Notes: generated by a model from the letters alone, not told the origin. A stretch of 64,000 nucleotides of DNA from an uncultured Gemella sp. (GCA_938038035.1 CALHQV010000133.1:1-64000), one strand, 5' to 3'; shown: positions 1-7,349, counted from the stretch's first letter. Numbers and translations are program-made.

Positions 1-37
1 ATTAACTATCACAATATTAATTAAAAAAAAAAGAGTA

Positions 38-69
38 ATTACAGAGGTAGGAATTCCTACCTCTGTAAT
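38..69 (-). terminator. Rho-independent terminator after the 70-768 gene
   Basis: A perfect 14-bp stem (ATTACAGAGGTAGG with its complement) and AATT loop lie just past the stop codon. On the minus strand it is followed by a run of ten T residues, the classic intrinsic terminator layout. Confidence 0.85.
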
Positions 70-768
70 CTATTTGGTGAATATTACTTGACGCCAATGG
101 AAACGAAGTTTTTTATTGAATCGTTTAACTGTAATTGAATCTTCATTAAACCCAATTACTTCACCTTCTTCAAATAAACTTTCTTTACCATTAAAGTAAG
201 GATACATAACCTTTTGACCAATTGAGATATTGTCAAAGATTTGTTTCTGTTCTTTATCTTTGGTTACATCTACAATAAGTAGTTTATAGAAATACCAAGC
301 AACCATAGGGTCAGCAGATACAAACCAAGGAATCTCATTACTAGCGTACATATCCACACGCAAATTAAGCCATGCACACGTAACAGGCCAACCTGCTTTA
401 TTATCAAGATCATGGATATCTTGAATATATGTTCCTTCTTTAGTACGGTGTTTGTAATCGTAAATCTTTTTAAGTAAATTGGAAATATAACCTACATCTT
501 CACCTTTAGGAATAAATGCAAATAACTTAGTAGCTTTCTCTTTACCGGATAAAACTACTTTAAAATCACATGTTTTAAATTCGTATTCACCGACGCGTTC
601 ACGAAGGAATTTGAAAGTATCACCTACGGCACCGAATTCATATTCAGCTGAACCCATATAGTCCAGGCTAAAGAATAGTGATGAACCATAATCTCTTTCA
701 AAATCTTCTTTATATTTTTTACTAATACGTTGAATGTAATAGTTTTGGTTATCGTTCAAATTAATCAT
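70..768 (-). CDS. Hypothetical phage protein with YMGSAEYEFG motif
   Basis: A 232-residue protein with no membrane segment. Residues about 37-47 carry a YMGSAEYEFG block; a similar motif is, from memory, common in uncharacterised proteins of tailed phages, but I cannot assign a function. The C-terminal third has a short beta-rich segment (GQKVMYPYFNGKE, then EGEVIGFNED) that could be a small SH3-like barrel. The start follows AAGGAAAT in a leader containing TTATATAAAGGAA. It is the last gene of the minus-strand unit, closed by a strong terminator. Confidence 0.7.
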   Translation of the reverse strand: MINLNDNQNYYIQRISKKYKEDFERDYGSSLFFSLDYMGSAEYEFGAVGDTFKFLRERVGEYEFKTCDFKVVLSGKEKATKLFAFIPKGEDVGYISNLLKKIYDYKHRTKEGTYIQDIHDLDNKAGWPVTCAWLNLRVDMYASNEIPWFVSADPMVAWYFYKLLIVDVTKDKEQKQIFDNISIGQKVMYPYFNGKESLFEEGEVIGFNEDSITVKRFNKKLRFHWRQVIFTK

Positions 769-798
769 TTTTTAATTTCCTTTATATAAAAAATAATA

Positions 799-830
799 CT
801 ACTAGAGTGGAAATAAATCCACTCTAGTAG
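799..830 (-). terminator. Terminator after adhesin gene
   Basis: A 12-bp stem (CTACTAGAGTGG and complement) with an 8-nt loop, followed on the minus strand by TATTATTTTTTATA. The T-rich tail overlaps the leader of the 70-768 gene, so that gene may be read by partial read-through or from its own promoter. Confidence 0.75.
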
Positions 831-840
831 CTTACTTCAA

Positions 841-2250
841 TTAACCACGAATACGTTTAGTAGTAGGTTGAGCTGGTACTTCACGCACAATCACTTCACG
901 TACCACTTCATGTACCACTTCTTTGGTTTGTACAGGTACTTTTACGCCACCGAATACATAAGAGAGGCCAAGACCAATACCGATGTTACGGCGAGTGTCT
1001 ACATTGATACCAGCTTTAGATACCCATTTACCAGAATCAGAAATATGGGAAACACCAACAGCTGCCGCACCTTCGTTTTTGAAGTAGCCTGCACCGACAC
1101 CGATAGCCGTTTGACCAGGAGCGTGAGGTTGTGGGATTGCAGCGATTGCGTTAGCGCCAGCAATACCAGCACGCGCTTCACGGCGGTTATCATGGATTTC
1201 TTTACGCAATTCGGCATTGTCACCATGCAAACCATTCACGAGTTTACGCAGCTCATTGATTTGTACATCTTGAGCTTCGTTCCAAGTAGTATGCTGGTTG
1301 ATGGTATTGTTGATACCTTGGATTGCTTGAGTATTGCTATTGATGTGGTTGGCATTAATAGCGATATTACTAGCATTGGTAGCAACACCATCTTTCAAGG
1401 TTTCAATTGCTTTCACATTATCGCTTACTTTAGTAGCAACAGAATAGAGTTGAGAGCCATTGATAGCATCAGTAGATTCAGCAGTAATACGACCAGCTGC
1501 TACATTGGTGACAGTGCGTTCACTACCTTTACCACCTACAGATACAGTAGCTACTGGGCGATGACCTTTGAATGTACCATAGGTCATGCCGTTTACTTCA
1601 GCAGTAGCAGTACCTACGGCTTTCTCTGTAGTAGAGAAAGAACCAATAGCCACATCATGCTCATTATTGGCTTTAGCATTTGTACCTACAGCCACAGAGA
1701 AACGAGAAGTAGAAGTAGCGCCAGAACCAATAGCAGTAGATTGGTCGCCTTCAGCACGAGTAGCTTGGCCAATAGCAGTAGATTGACCACCAAGCGCATT
1801 AGCGTGAAGACCCATGGCTACAGAAGAGTTTCCTTTACCGTAAGCATGTGCACCTACAGCGGTAGAAGCCTTACCTTCAGTAAGGGTACCTTTACCGATA
1901 GCGGTAGAAGATTCACCACTAGCATTTGCTTCGGAACCAAATGCAGAACTCATTGAATTCAATGCTTTGGCGTGATGGCCAATAGCAACTGACATATTAC
2001 CTTTTACTTCTGCACGTTGGCCACCTACTACGCTGTCTTTACCTTCGACAGAGCTGTTAATACCAAATGCGGTATTAGACAAACCTTTGTTTACCAATGC
2101 TGTACCTACAGTAGTATTACCACTACCAGTTACAGTAATTTTATCGCCTTGTACAACTTGATAAGTACCTGTTACCGAATTGTCTGCCAACACAGTAGTA
2201 GAAGCTGCAGCAGCAATTACGGCCAGGGCAATGTTAGTCATTTTAGTCAT
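841..2250 (-). CDS. YadA-type trimeric autotransporter adhesin (phage-borne)
   Basis: A 469-residue surface adhesin of the YadA/Hia class, expected to trimerise in the host outer membrane. In order: signal peptide (residues 1-22, hydrophobic core IALAVIAAAAS, AxA-like site at VLADN); a head of about eleven 14-residue SVAIG/STAIG left-handed beta-roll repeats (about 55-205); a neck block near INGSQLYSV; a coiled-coil stalk; and a C-terminal anchor of four beta strands (about 375-440). The anchor normally ends the protein with an aromatic residue. Here about 32 residues follow the last strand (YVFGG), rich in V and E with paired VVxEV units and ending in RG. A full-length copy in a phage suggests lysogenic conversion, masking of the host surface, or a virion adhesion part; none of these is shown. 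Preceded by AAGGAAAT. Confidence 0.88.
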   Translation of the reverse strand: MTKMTNIALAVIAAAASTTVLADNSVTGTYQVVQGDKITVTGSGNTTVGTALVNKGLSNTAFGINSSVEGKDSVVGGQRAEVKGNMSVAIGHHAKALNSMSSAFGSEANASGESSTAIGKGTLTEGKASTAVGAHAYGKGNSSVAMGLHANALGGQSTAIGQATRAEGDQSTAIGSGATSTSRFSVAVGTNAKANNEHDVAIGSFSTTEKAVGTATAEVNGMTYGTFKGHRPVATVSVGGKGSERTVTNVAAGRITAESTDAINGSQLYSVATKVSDNVKAIETLKDGVATNASNIAINANHINSNTQAIQGINNTINQHTTWNEAQDVQINELRKLVNGLHGDNAELRKEIHDNRREARAGIAGANAIAAIPQPHAPGQTAIGVGAGYFKNEGAAAVGVSHISDSGKWVSKAGINVDTRRNIGIGLGLSYVFGGVKVPVQTKEVVHEVVREVIVREVPAQPTTKRIRG

Positions 2251-2351
2251 TTTTTGATTTCCTTTTTACAAGTAAAGTGTTTAGTTAGAGGGGGGGGATT
2301 GGGTTTAAGTTATTTACTTCTGTTAAACCCTGAAACAGAAGGTTAATGAAA

Positions 2352-2669
2352 TTACTCTTTAATCAAGAATAAAGAGTCATTGCCAAAGGTACTGGTGAAT
2401 CCATGTTTGGTAGAATACTCTGCCAATAAGCTACCAATATTCAGTGTAGGTTCACCGTCTTCAATGGTAATAGGGTCAATAGTACACTCGCTATAAAGAG
2501 GTACCAGATATTCTTGGGTAAGTGTTTTATATACCCCGTAGGCTTCTGGTTGTGAGTATTCCTTAGAATCAGGATATTCTTTATATCCTTTTTCTTTACA
2601 GAGTTTATAAAGACCATACATCTCATTAGATAAAGAGGATACGAAGATAGGTTTCAAGTTAGTAAACAT
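2352..2669 (-). CDS. Hypothetical protein, 105 aa
   Basis: A small soluble protein I do not recognise. It starts after a TTATATAAAGGAAACC leader, as several neighbouring minus-strand genes do. No clear motif or membrane segment. First of the small-gene series downstream of the micro membrane proteins and upstream of the adhesin. Confidence 0.6.
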   Translation of the reverse strand: MFTNLKPIFVSSLSNEMYGLYKLCKEKGYKEYPDSKEYSQPEAYGVYKTLTQEYLVPLYSECTIDPITIEDGEPTLNIGSLLAEYSTKHGFTSTFGNDSLFLIKE

Positions 2670-2697
2670 TTTGGTTTCCTTTATATAAGATTTAAGA

Positions 2698-2976
2698 TTA
2701 ACGGGTTTGTTCTAAGAGTAGTTCAAAACCACGTTTTGAGAAGACGATAGGTTTCTTAATGATTTCACCTGTCTTGTGGTCATCAACAAATGCAATAACA
2801 TCGCCTTTGACCGCTTTCATTTCTCCGTAATAAGAATCAACGTAAATGTTCTTTTCTGTATTACAGATAGAAGACTCTACTCCATGTCGAAGTAACCATG
2901 TTTCAATTTCTTCTAAGTTATCGTCTACAAAAGCACATTCTTGTAAACGATTTTTGATTAAGACTTCTTTAATCAT
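2698..2976 (-). CDS. Hypothetical protein, 92 aa
   Basis: A 92-residue acidic protein without a recognised domain. It begins 3 nt after the stop of the upstream 129-aa gene, so the two are probably translated together. The segment DSYYGEMKAVKGDVIAF has the look of a small beta fold. Confidence 0.6.
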   Translation of the reverse strand: MIKEVLIKNRLQECAFVDDNLEEIETWLLRHGVESSICNTEKNIYVDSYYGEMKAVKGDVIAFVDDHKTGEIIKKPIVFSKRGFELLLEQTR

Positions 2977-2979
2977 TTT

Positions 2980-3369
2980 TTACACCATTTCAGCAGTTTC
3001 AAATGTAAAGATGAATACATTTGTTTTGTTGAATTCAATGGTAAAACGATATTCTTCACGGAAATATTTAATCTCATTGCCGTATACGTCAATATCAGTG
3101 CTAGATTCAGCACGAATACGAGCCAAGTATTTAGGGACACCTTCTAAAACTTCTCTTAGTTGCTGAGGGTTACAATAGATATGCCAACCCATTACGATAA
3201 CATTGTCATTATCAACAAGTGTATCACCATTAGATAAGGTAAAACCATCTTTACCATCTAATTGATTTGCTCGGGTTAAGATAGTATCGATTTCTTTCAA
3301 TTTATCGATATCGTCCAAATGGTGTTTTTTAGAAAACAGTGAAAACAAACTTTGGAATAAAGCTTTCAT
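2980..3369 (-). CDS. Hypothetical protein, 129 aa
   Basis: A 129-residue protein with an N-terminal amphipathic stretch (MKALFQSLFSLFSKK) and no recognised domain. Its ATG overlaps the stop of the upstream micro membrane protein (ATGA), and AAGGAAATCAAA before it is a strong ribosome site. The overlap argues that the micro protein upstream is really translated. Confidence 0.6.
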   Translation of the reverse strand: MKALFQSLFSLFSKKHHLDDIDKLKEIDTILTRANQLDGKDGFTLSNGDTLVDNDNVIVMGWHIYCNPQQLREVLEGVPKYLARIRAESSTDIDVYGNEIKYFREEYRFTIEFNKTNVFIFTFETAEMV

Positions 3370-3473
3370 TTTGATTTCCTTTTAGGGATATAGAGTTTAT
3401 AAAATAAGTATCCTGTTATCAAGAAATAGATAATCAAGATAATATAGACTAAGATGGTCATGATGTCATTCAC
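3366..3473 (-). CDS. Micro membrane protein, 31-35 aa
   Basis: A very short ORF: 35 residues from a GTG at 3473 or 31 from an ATG at 3461. The core TILVYIILIIYFLITGYLF is one membrane helix, followed by a basic tail (YKLYIPKRKSK) suggesting an inside C-terminus. It overlaps the 25-aa ORF upstream by 8 nt and the 129-aa gene downstream by 4 nt, a chain typical of coupled translation. Small one-helix proteins of this kind occur among phage holins, antiholins and inner-membrane effectors; the role here is unknown. Confidence 0.5.
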   Translation of the reverse strand: MNDIMTILVYIILIIYFLITGYLFYKLYIPKRKSK

Positions 3474-3543
3474 GGTTAATCACCATCAATACAATTAAGA
3501 TAATGACTACTACCGTAGAAAACACTTCACCTACATTTTCCAT
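3466..3543 (-). CDS. Micro membrane protein, 25 aa
   Basis: MENVGEVFSTVVVIILIVLM followed by VINRE: a single hydrophobic helix with charged ends. The start is preceded by TTATATAAAGGAATTACCG, the same leader as several neighbouring genes. It overlaps the next ORF by 8 nt. Function unknown. Confidence 0.5.
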   Translation of the reverse strand: MENVGEVFSTVVVIILIVLMVINRE

Positions 3544-3590
3544 CGGTAATTCCTTTATATAAAGTAAAGACTATTGTGTCTTTACACCAT

Positions 3591-3604
3591 AATTGTATAT
3601 GTTT
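3591..3604 (-). promoter_or_regulatory. Candidate phage promoter motif AAACATATACAATT
   Basis: On the minus strand AAACATATACAATTA lies about 50 nt upstream of the 25-aa micro protein. Closely similar motifs (AAACATATA plus a TA-rich tail) sit upstream of other minus-strand genes at 13714, 21751 and 50421. Inference from recurrence only. Confidence 0.35.
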
Positions 3605-3955
3605 CTATATTTTTAATTTATAGATAATATACCATATTCATGGCACTGGCCGACCCAGGGACACCACCCCTGAGCCGACCAAAAACAAATCTAATATAAT
3701 AAAGCAGTTAATGTTAATGATGATAATTTTTTTGACGTTGATATTTTTGTTTTAGTTGAAGGTGTTGTTTTTGTTAATGATGTTGTTGTATGGACTACGC
3801 TCTGGTCATGCTCAGCGCCTGCCGATCCCCGACAGGAAGGACGTGTCTACTTCTCGTTTCCCTAAGGCCCCGTACTACTCTGAAGCTTTGCTTATTACGT
3901 ACACCACGGATGATACGTGTTGTTAAGGTAACAAACCCTTATTTAGAATAAGGTT
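3605..3955. other. Non-coding stretch with a GC-rich patch
   Basis: No supportable gene. The patch 3640-3690 holds a CAGGG/CCCTG hairpin between two GCCGACC copies. A T-rich low-complexity run (about 3730-3785) is followed by a GC-rich block (about 3790-3920) far above the local composition. A 7-bp hairpin (CCTTATT/AATAAGG) lies at about 3937-3953. The 52-codon ORF through 3791-3949 has no ribosome site. Confidence 0.4.
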
Positions 3956-4143
3956 GAAAGAAGTAGTATAAAGGAATGCATTAGGACATGATACAACCGA
4001 TGTATATCAGGTTCTTACTGTGGATTGTAAAGGTAAAAGATTGATTCGTCCTTTATTCCACCAAGATAGCAATTTCTAGTAAATGACAAACGAAAGGGGA
4101 AAAGCATTTACGGTTCGGATTGCTATTTGTTACTACTTCTTTC
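3956..4143. ncRNA. Possible structured RNA closed by a 13-bp long-range stem
   Basis: GAAAGAAGTAGTA (3956-3968) is exactly complementary to 4131-4143, closing 162 nt. Inside, ATAGCAAT (4066-4073) pairs with ATTGCTAT (4119-4126), giving nested helices, and weaker hairpins lie near 3988-4010. No ORF fits the interval. The nested pairing suggests a folded RNA or a structured DNA site; strand and identity are unknown. Confidence 0.45.
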
Positions 4144-4193
4144 ATATAGAGTAAACTATAATAAAAAAATTATATTTTAAAAATTAAAGTTAA

Positions 4194-5000
4194 TTACAAT
4201 TCTTCAAAGGTACTTACAGATTCTTCTACTTCACCATTATACTCAGCTTCTTCAATCTCTTGAATACTACTGATAATCTCCATAGCAGGTACATTAGGAA
4301 TAGTACCACCGTCTTTTAGTAAGTTAGAAAGATTATTCTCTAAGTAAGGTAATAAGACATTATAAACCTTCTTACGGTTAGTATAGCCGTGAGCATCACC
4401 AATAGGTTTGGTTTTACGACCAATATTTACTCTATCACAACAACCATCAAAATCACCTGCATCAGCACTAGCGTTAATATTGGCTTTACTCCAGAACCAA
4501 CAAGCTGCTAATGCGCCTAAATCAGGCTCTAGAAGCTTATCAGTGTCTGTGTTAAGGGGTAGGTTATTCTCCTTAAAGAAACGAATGTAATTGTCTTTAC
4601 CAGTTAATTGGATAGGGCCTTTGCCAGCATGTTTCCATCCATCTCCAGTAGCTTCAGAACCATTACCCATACGGTTAGCATAACAATGGTTAGCAATGGC
4701 CATAGGGTTACCAGCAATAGCATTTGCTTTAGCATTAGGTAAACCACCTTTTTTACCTGTCTGAGAATATCGATTAGGCCATGTATTGGCTAAGCCTTTT
4801 GCTGAATAGCGTAAGTTCTCGCGCATGGTGGTTAAGAAGATAGACTCTACCATGACATTGGCTAAGAATGAGGCTATACGCTTAGGTGTGTTGATTTTAA
4901 AGGTATTACAGTGCTTAGCAAAGTAAGGTGCCCATTGGTGGGCTATAGCTGTCTTACAACCCGCTTTAATAAGTAGTTTGTTCCATTCATTGATGTTCAT
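4194..5000 (-). CDS. Endolysin, glycoside hydrolase family 19 (chitinase-like muramidase)
   Basis: A 268-residue phage lysin of the GH19 fold that cleaves peptidoglycan glycan strands at lysis. The N-terminal helix bundle has the lysin pattern RIASFLANVMVES (Glu about 52, likely general acid) and RENLRYSAKGL (Glu about 61), followed by GDGWKHAGKGPIQLTGKDNY, equivalent to the family's G-x-G-x-I-Q-L-T-G-x-x-N-Y. The domain ends near residue 215 (GYTNRKKVYNVLL). About 50 acidic residues follow, which is unusual because many lysins have basic tails. No signal peptide, so release needs a holin, possibly one of the micro membrane proteins. Confidence 0.88.
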   Translation of the reverse strand: MNINEWNKLLIKAGCKTAIAHQWAPYFAKHCNTFKINTPKRIASFLANVMVESIFLTTMRENLRYSAKGLANTWPNRYSQTGKKGGLPNAKANAIAGNPMAIANHCYANRMGNGSEATGDGWKHAGKGPIQLTGKDNYIRFFKENNLPLNTDTDKLLEPDLGALAACWFWSKANINASADAGDFDGCCDRVNIGRKTKPIGDAHGYTNRKKVYNVLLPYLENNLSNLLKDGGTIPNVPAMEIISSIQEIEEAEYNGEVEESVSTFEEL

Positions 5001-5039
5001 GTGGACTCCTTGTTATTGGTTAAAAATAAGCCATTAATA

Positions 5040-5089
5040 GTCATTAAATAACGAAAGTCATTTAAATGACGAAGGTCATTAAATAACGA
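5040..5089. repeat. Three tandem 15-16 nt repeats (GTCATTAAATAACGA type)
   Basis: Copies at 5040-5054, 5057-5072 and 5075-5089, spaced 17-18 nt; the middle copy (GTCATTTAAATGACGA) is nearly palindromic. They lie between the endolysin start and the terminator of the gene upstream, so they could be an operator or iteron-like protein-binding array. Confidence 0.7.
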
Positions 5090-5093
5090 CTCA

Positions 5094-5123
5094 CTACACT
5101 AGAGGAATATTCCTCTAGTGTAG
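5094..5123. terminator. Perfect palindromic hairpin
   Basis: CTACACTAGAGGAAT and its exact complement form a 30-nt palindrome just past the 5144-5884 gene. There is no T run on the minus side, so it may be a stem used for RNA processing or stability rather than an efficient terminator. Confidence 0.6.
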
Positions 5124-5143
5124 ATAAGTCTATTATAGCTAGA

Positions 5144-5884
5144 TTAGCGTCCGAAGTAAGCTAGTAGACGATTACGAGCCATTTCACTAAAGCCATATTG
5201 CAGTGCACGACCCATGTCAATTTCTTTATTGATTTTACTACTACGAGTAGTAGGGTCAGCTAATACAGTTAGCATGGTCATTAAGTTAGGATAGCATTGC
5301 TGTTCTACTAAGTCAAGACGAATGTTCTCTTGGAAGCGCATGAGAGAGAAGATATTAAGTGGTTGACCTTCTTTACCGTGTTTTACGAACAACTGCATCA
5401 GTAAGTCCATAGAGTAACGGAAATCTAAGTCTGAAGTCTTAGTGATAATATCCATAATGTTACGGAAGAGTTCTGCTTGCATGATAGGGCCTTGGTTGGT
5501 CACAAAGCCCTTATCATTCATTAAGACACGAATGACGCCTTTGAAAGATTCCATCTTCTCAATGTAGTCAATAATACCAAGTAAAGACATACGAGCGGTT
5601 AAGCTTACTAAACCTAATACTTCATCTACGTCTAGTTCACCTGCTACGTGACGACGACGGTCTTCTTCTTGCTCTTGTTCTAAGTCTACAGAAGGATTGT
5701 GGATTTCCTCAGTAGCATCTGGTAGAAGGATATCGTTAGTAGTGTATTCACGACCTTCTTCAATGGAAGGAGAGTCTTCAGTAGAGACTTCCAAGTCTTC
5801 TGCTTCTTCTAGCTGGATAGGTTCTGCATTAGCAGGATTCATACCATTGCGGTTATTACCGCGTTGTTTTTGACGATTAGACAT
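5144..5884 (-). CDS. Hypothetical protein, 246 aa
   Basis: Residues 1-80 are low in complexity and acidic (QLEEAEDLEVSTEDSPSIEEG), probably disordered. Residues 85-246 look helical with no catalytic motif I recognise (LGLVSLTARMSLLGIIDYIE; RYSMDLLMQLFVKHGKE). The start follows AAGGAAT about 7 nt upstream. It borders the 1.5-kb structured non-coding region and is transcribed away from it. Confidence 0.65.
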   Translation of the reverse strand: MSNRQKQRGNNRNGMNPANAEPIQLEEAEDLEVSTEDSPSIEEGREYTTNDILLPDATEEIHNPSVDLEQEQEEDRRRHVAGELDVDEVLGLVSLTARMSLLGIIDYIEKMESFKGVIRVLMNDKGFVTNQGPIMQAELFRNIMDIITKTSDLDFRYSMDLLMQLFVKHGKEGQPLNIFSLMRFQENIRLDLVEQQCYPNLMTMLTVLADPTTRSSKINKEIDMGRALQYGFSEMARNRLLAYFGR

Positions 5885-5977
5885 TGTTAATATTCCTTAT
5901 AGGGTTAAATGTACATTAGAACGACTATAAAGTAATCATTCATAAGCTTAGCTAGAATGGATAATAGGTGTATTTAT

Positions 5978-6045
5978 ACCCTACGGTGTAGCGTGTATTA
6001 ATGGGTATGAAAAGGGTAGGTAAACCATACGCTACAGCGTAGGGT
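5978..6045. repeat. Inverted repeat, 17-nt arms
   Basis: ACCCTACGGTGTAGCGT (5978-5994) pairs with 6029-6045 as 8 bp, a 2x2 mismatch and 7 bp, around a 34-nt loop. The arms share CTACG/TAGCG units. No T run follows, so a terminator is unlikely. Confidence 0.65.
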
Positions 6046-6056
6046 TTTATGTTAAA

Positions 6057-6135
6057 TTTTAAAGGGGGGTTTTCCCCCCTCTCCTCCTCCTCCCTAACAA
6101 CCCTCCTCCTCCTCACCCCCCTTTCCCCCCAAAAA
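6057..6135. other. G-rich/C-rich tract with quadruplex potential
   Basis: AAAGGGGGGTTTTCCCCCCT is followed by CTCCTCC repeats and runs of six C. On the minus strand this reads as several G runs of three to six separated by A/T/GA spacers, meeting the usual pattern for G-quadruplexes. It is striking in an AT-rich genome. Confidence 0.6.
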
Positions 6136-6145
6136 AGAAAGAAAA

Positions 6146-6237
6146 AGACTACTATATTATTCCACTCGTCACTCCCCACCTCGTTCCGTTATCACTTCAC
6201 TCGAAAGGTCATTCCTCGTTTCATAATATAGTAGTCT
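6146..6237. repeat. 15-bp perfect inverted repeat around 62 nt
   Basis: AGACTACTATATTAT (6146-6160) is exactly complementary to 6223-6237. The enclosed 62 nt are C/T-rich and have no gene. Transcription would give a long stable stem on either strand. Confidence 0.65.
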
Positions 6238-6438
6238 AAAAAGAAAGAAAAAAAATAAAATAAAAAATAAAAACAAATAAAGAATAAGTAAAGAGAGAAA
6301 GCGTAAGCTTTCTCTTTGTAACTACGTTGCTTAAACAAGAAGGTATAAAAGGGAATAAAAGACAAATGAAGCAACGCACGTTACTAACGTCTTTGGATAA
6401 ACCAAAGACTATTTGTAAAAGGTTTTCAACTCTTACAC

Positions 6439-6520
6439 AAATCCCACTACTCGAATAGATGGTATATCCAAGAAGGTATACCTCTATTCGCCTGTGGCAC
6501 TAGTATCCGTAGTGGGATTT
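6439..6520 (+). ncRNA. Structured element A (82 nt), first of three similar units
   Basis: A closing 12-bp stem AAATCCCACTAC (6439-6450) pairs with 6509-6520. Inside, CGAATAGA plus GGTATA (6452-6466) pairs with TATACC plus TCTATTCG (6477-6490). A single-stranded CCTGTGGCACTAGTATCC then leads back into the closing stem. Element B has exactly the same length and layout with different stem sequences, indicating conserved shape. The strand is assigned by the shared motif order and is tentative. Confidence 0.55.
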
Positions 6521-6547
6521 GCTTTATTGAGTTATTCAACTATTGCT

Positions 6548-6629
6548 ATACTCACTCACTCGAATAAATGGATTACAAGTGGTAGTATCCATTATTCTGT
6601 CTACGACGTTAGCATCCGTGAGTGAGTAT
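6548..6629 (+). ncRNA. Structured element B (82 nt)
   Basis: The closing stem ATACTCACTCAC (6548-6559) pairs with 6618-6629. The inner stem GAATAAATGGAT pairs with ATCCATTATTC with one bulged A. Shared with element A: TCGAATA-R-ATGG directly after the closing stem and TAG-Y-ATCCGT leading into its 3' arm. The stem bases differ between copies while pairing is kept. Confidence 0.55.
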
Positions 6630-6641
6630 GGGTTTTTAAAT

Positions 6642-6726
6642 ATCTTCTAATCCTCTTAACCCTATCCTCTTTAGCATACGCCTAAAGAGGCGATAAAGAG
6701 GATAGTGTTATTCGTACTTAGAAGAT
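6642..6726 (+). ncRNA. Structured element C (85 nt)
   Basis: ATCTTCTAA (6642-6650) pairs with 6718-6726; inside, CTATCCTCTTT pairs with AAAGAGGATAG, and a competing CCTCTTTAG/CTAAAGAGG hairpin is possible. The 3' lead-in TTATTCGTAC resembles ATCCGTR of elements A and B. It is less similar than A and B are to each other. Confidence 0.45.
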
Positions 6727-7084
6727 GGTTGCAGAAGCAACAAATAGGGATAAGAGAAATAAGGATAGGATAAATCCAACAAGCTCTCGCTTAATGGACA
6801 ACAAGATTCAACAAGTCTGGTATCCACCATGACAGGTGGCGCTCTGGTCTCGCGCTACCCCAAGTATGTTCCGCGCGATTTTAAGTTTTTTTATAAGTCT
6901 ATATATATGCTGAAATATAATTTTGAACAATGTAAACTAAAAACTAAGTAATGAAATCGAAAAACCACTTCCTATGAAATCTATTGAAAGTTTAATACCT
7001 TTACTAACCTAAACGTAAAGATAACGATTAAGTTATTGTTTGGATAAGGCTCGTTATAAGGTGATTAGGGTTTAAACCACAAGG

Positions 7085-7223
7085 ATGCAAAACAAATTGA
7101 ATCAGTGTCCTTTTTGTGGTTAATATAACTCAGGTTAAGAACCTTGTAAATACTGGTCTTGAGAATAATGACTTAGTTGTTTGTAATGCACGTTATGTGG
7201 AAAATGTTTCTGAAAACTTATAA
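7085..7223 (+). pseudogene. Possible decayed small zinc-ribbon gene
   Basis: The ORF MQNKLNQCPFCG stops at 7121; a shifted frame continues NITQVKNLVNTGLENND and then VCNARYVENVSENL to a stop at 7221. The CPFCG...VC arrangement recalls small phage zinc-ribbon proteins of the Lar type, broken by a stop and frameshift. Low confidence, as the match is to a short motif only. Confidence 0.25.
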
Positions 7224-7308
7224 TGGGATAAAACGTGCTTAGTAAAGTATTGAATGAGTATTTATTTCTTTTGTTAATCCTAAAGTTGATTTTATATTGA
7301 TTTTTATA

Positions 7309-7349
7309 AACACTATACTCAGGCGAATACCTGAGTATAGTGTATTTTT
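7309..7349 (+). terminator. Rho-independent terminator ending the non-coding region
   Basis: CACTATACTCAGG pairs with CCTGAGTATAGTG around CGAATA and is followed by TATTTTTTAT. It implies that something transcribed on the plus strand ends here, supporting transcription of the structured region upstream. Confidence 0.8.

Noticed and set aside
868..1956. A 362-codon open frame antisense to the adhesin gene
   Set aside because: It follows the repeat structure of the adhesin on the other strand, has no ribosome site, and the sense product is a clear YadA protein.
3791..3949. A 52-codon ORF in the GC-rich non-coding patch
   Set aside because: No ribosome site, odd composition (many C/R/L), no overlap with any operon.
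5952..6374. Short ORFs on both strands across the G-rich/C-rich region
   Set aside because: Low-complexity translations that follow the tract and the inverted repeats; no start signals.
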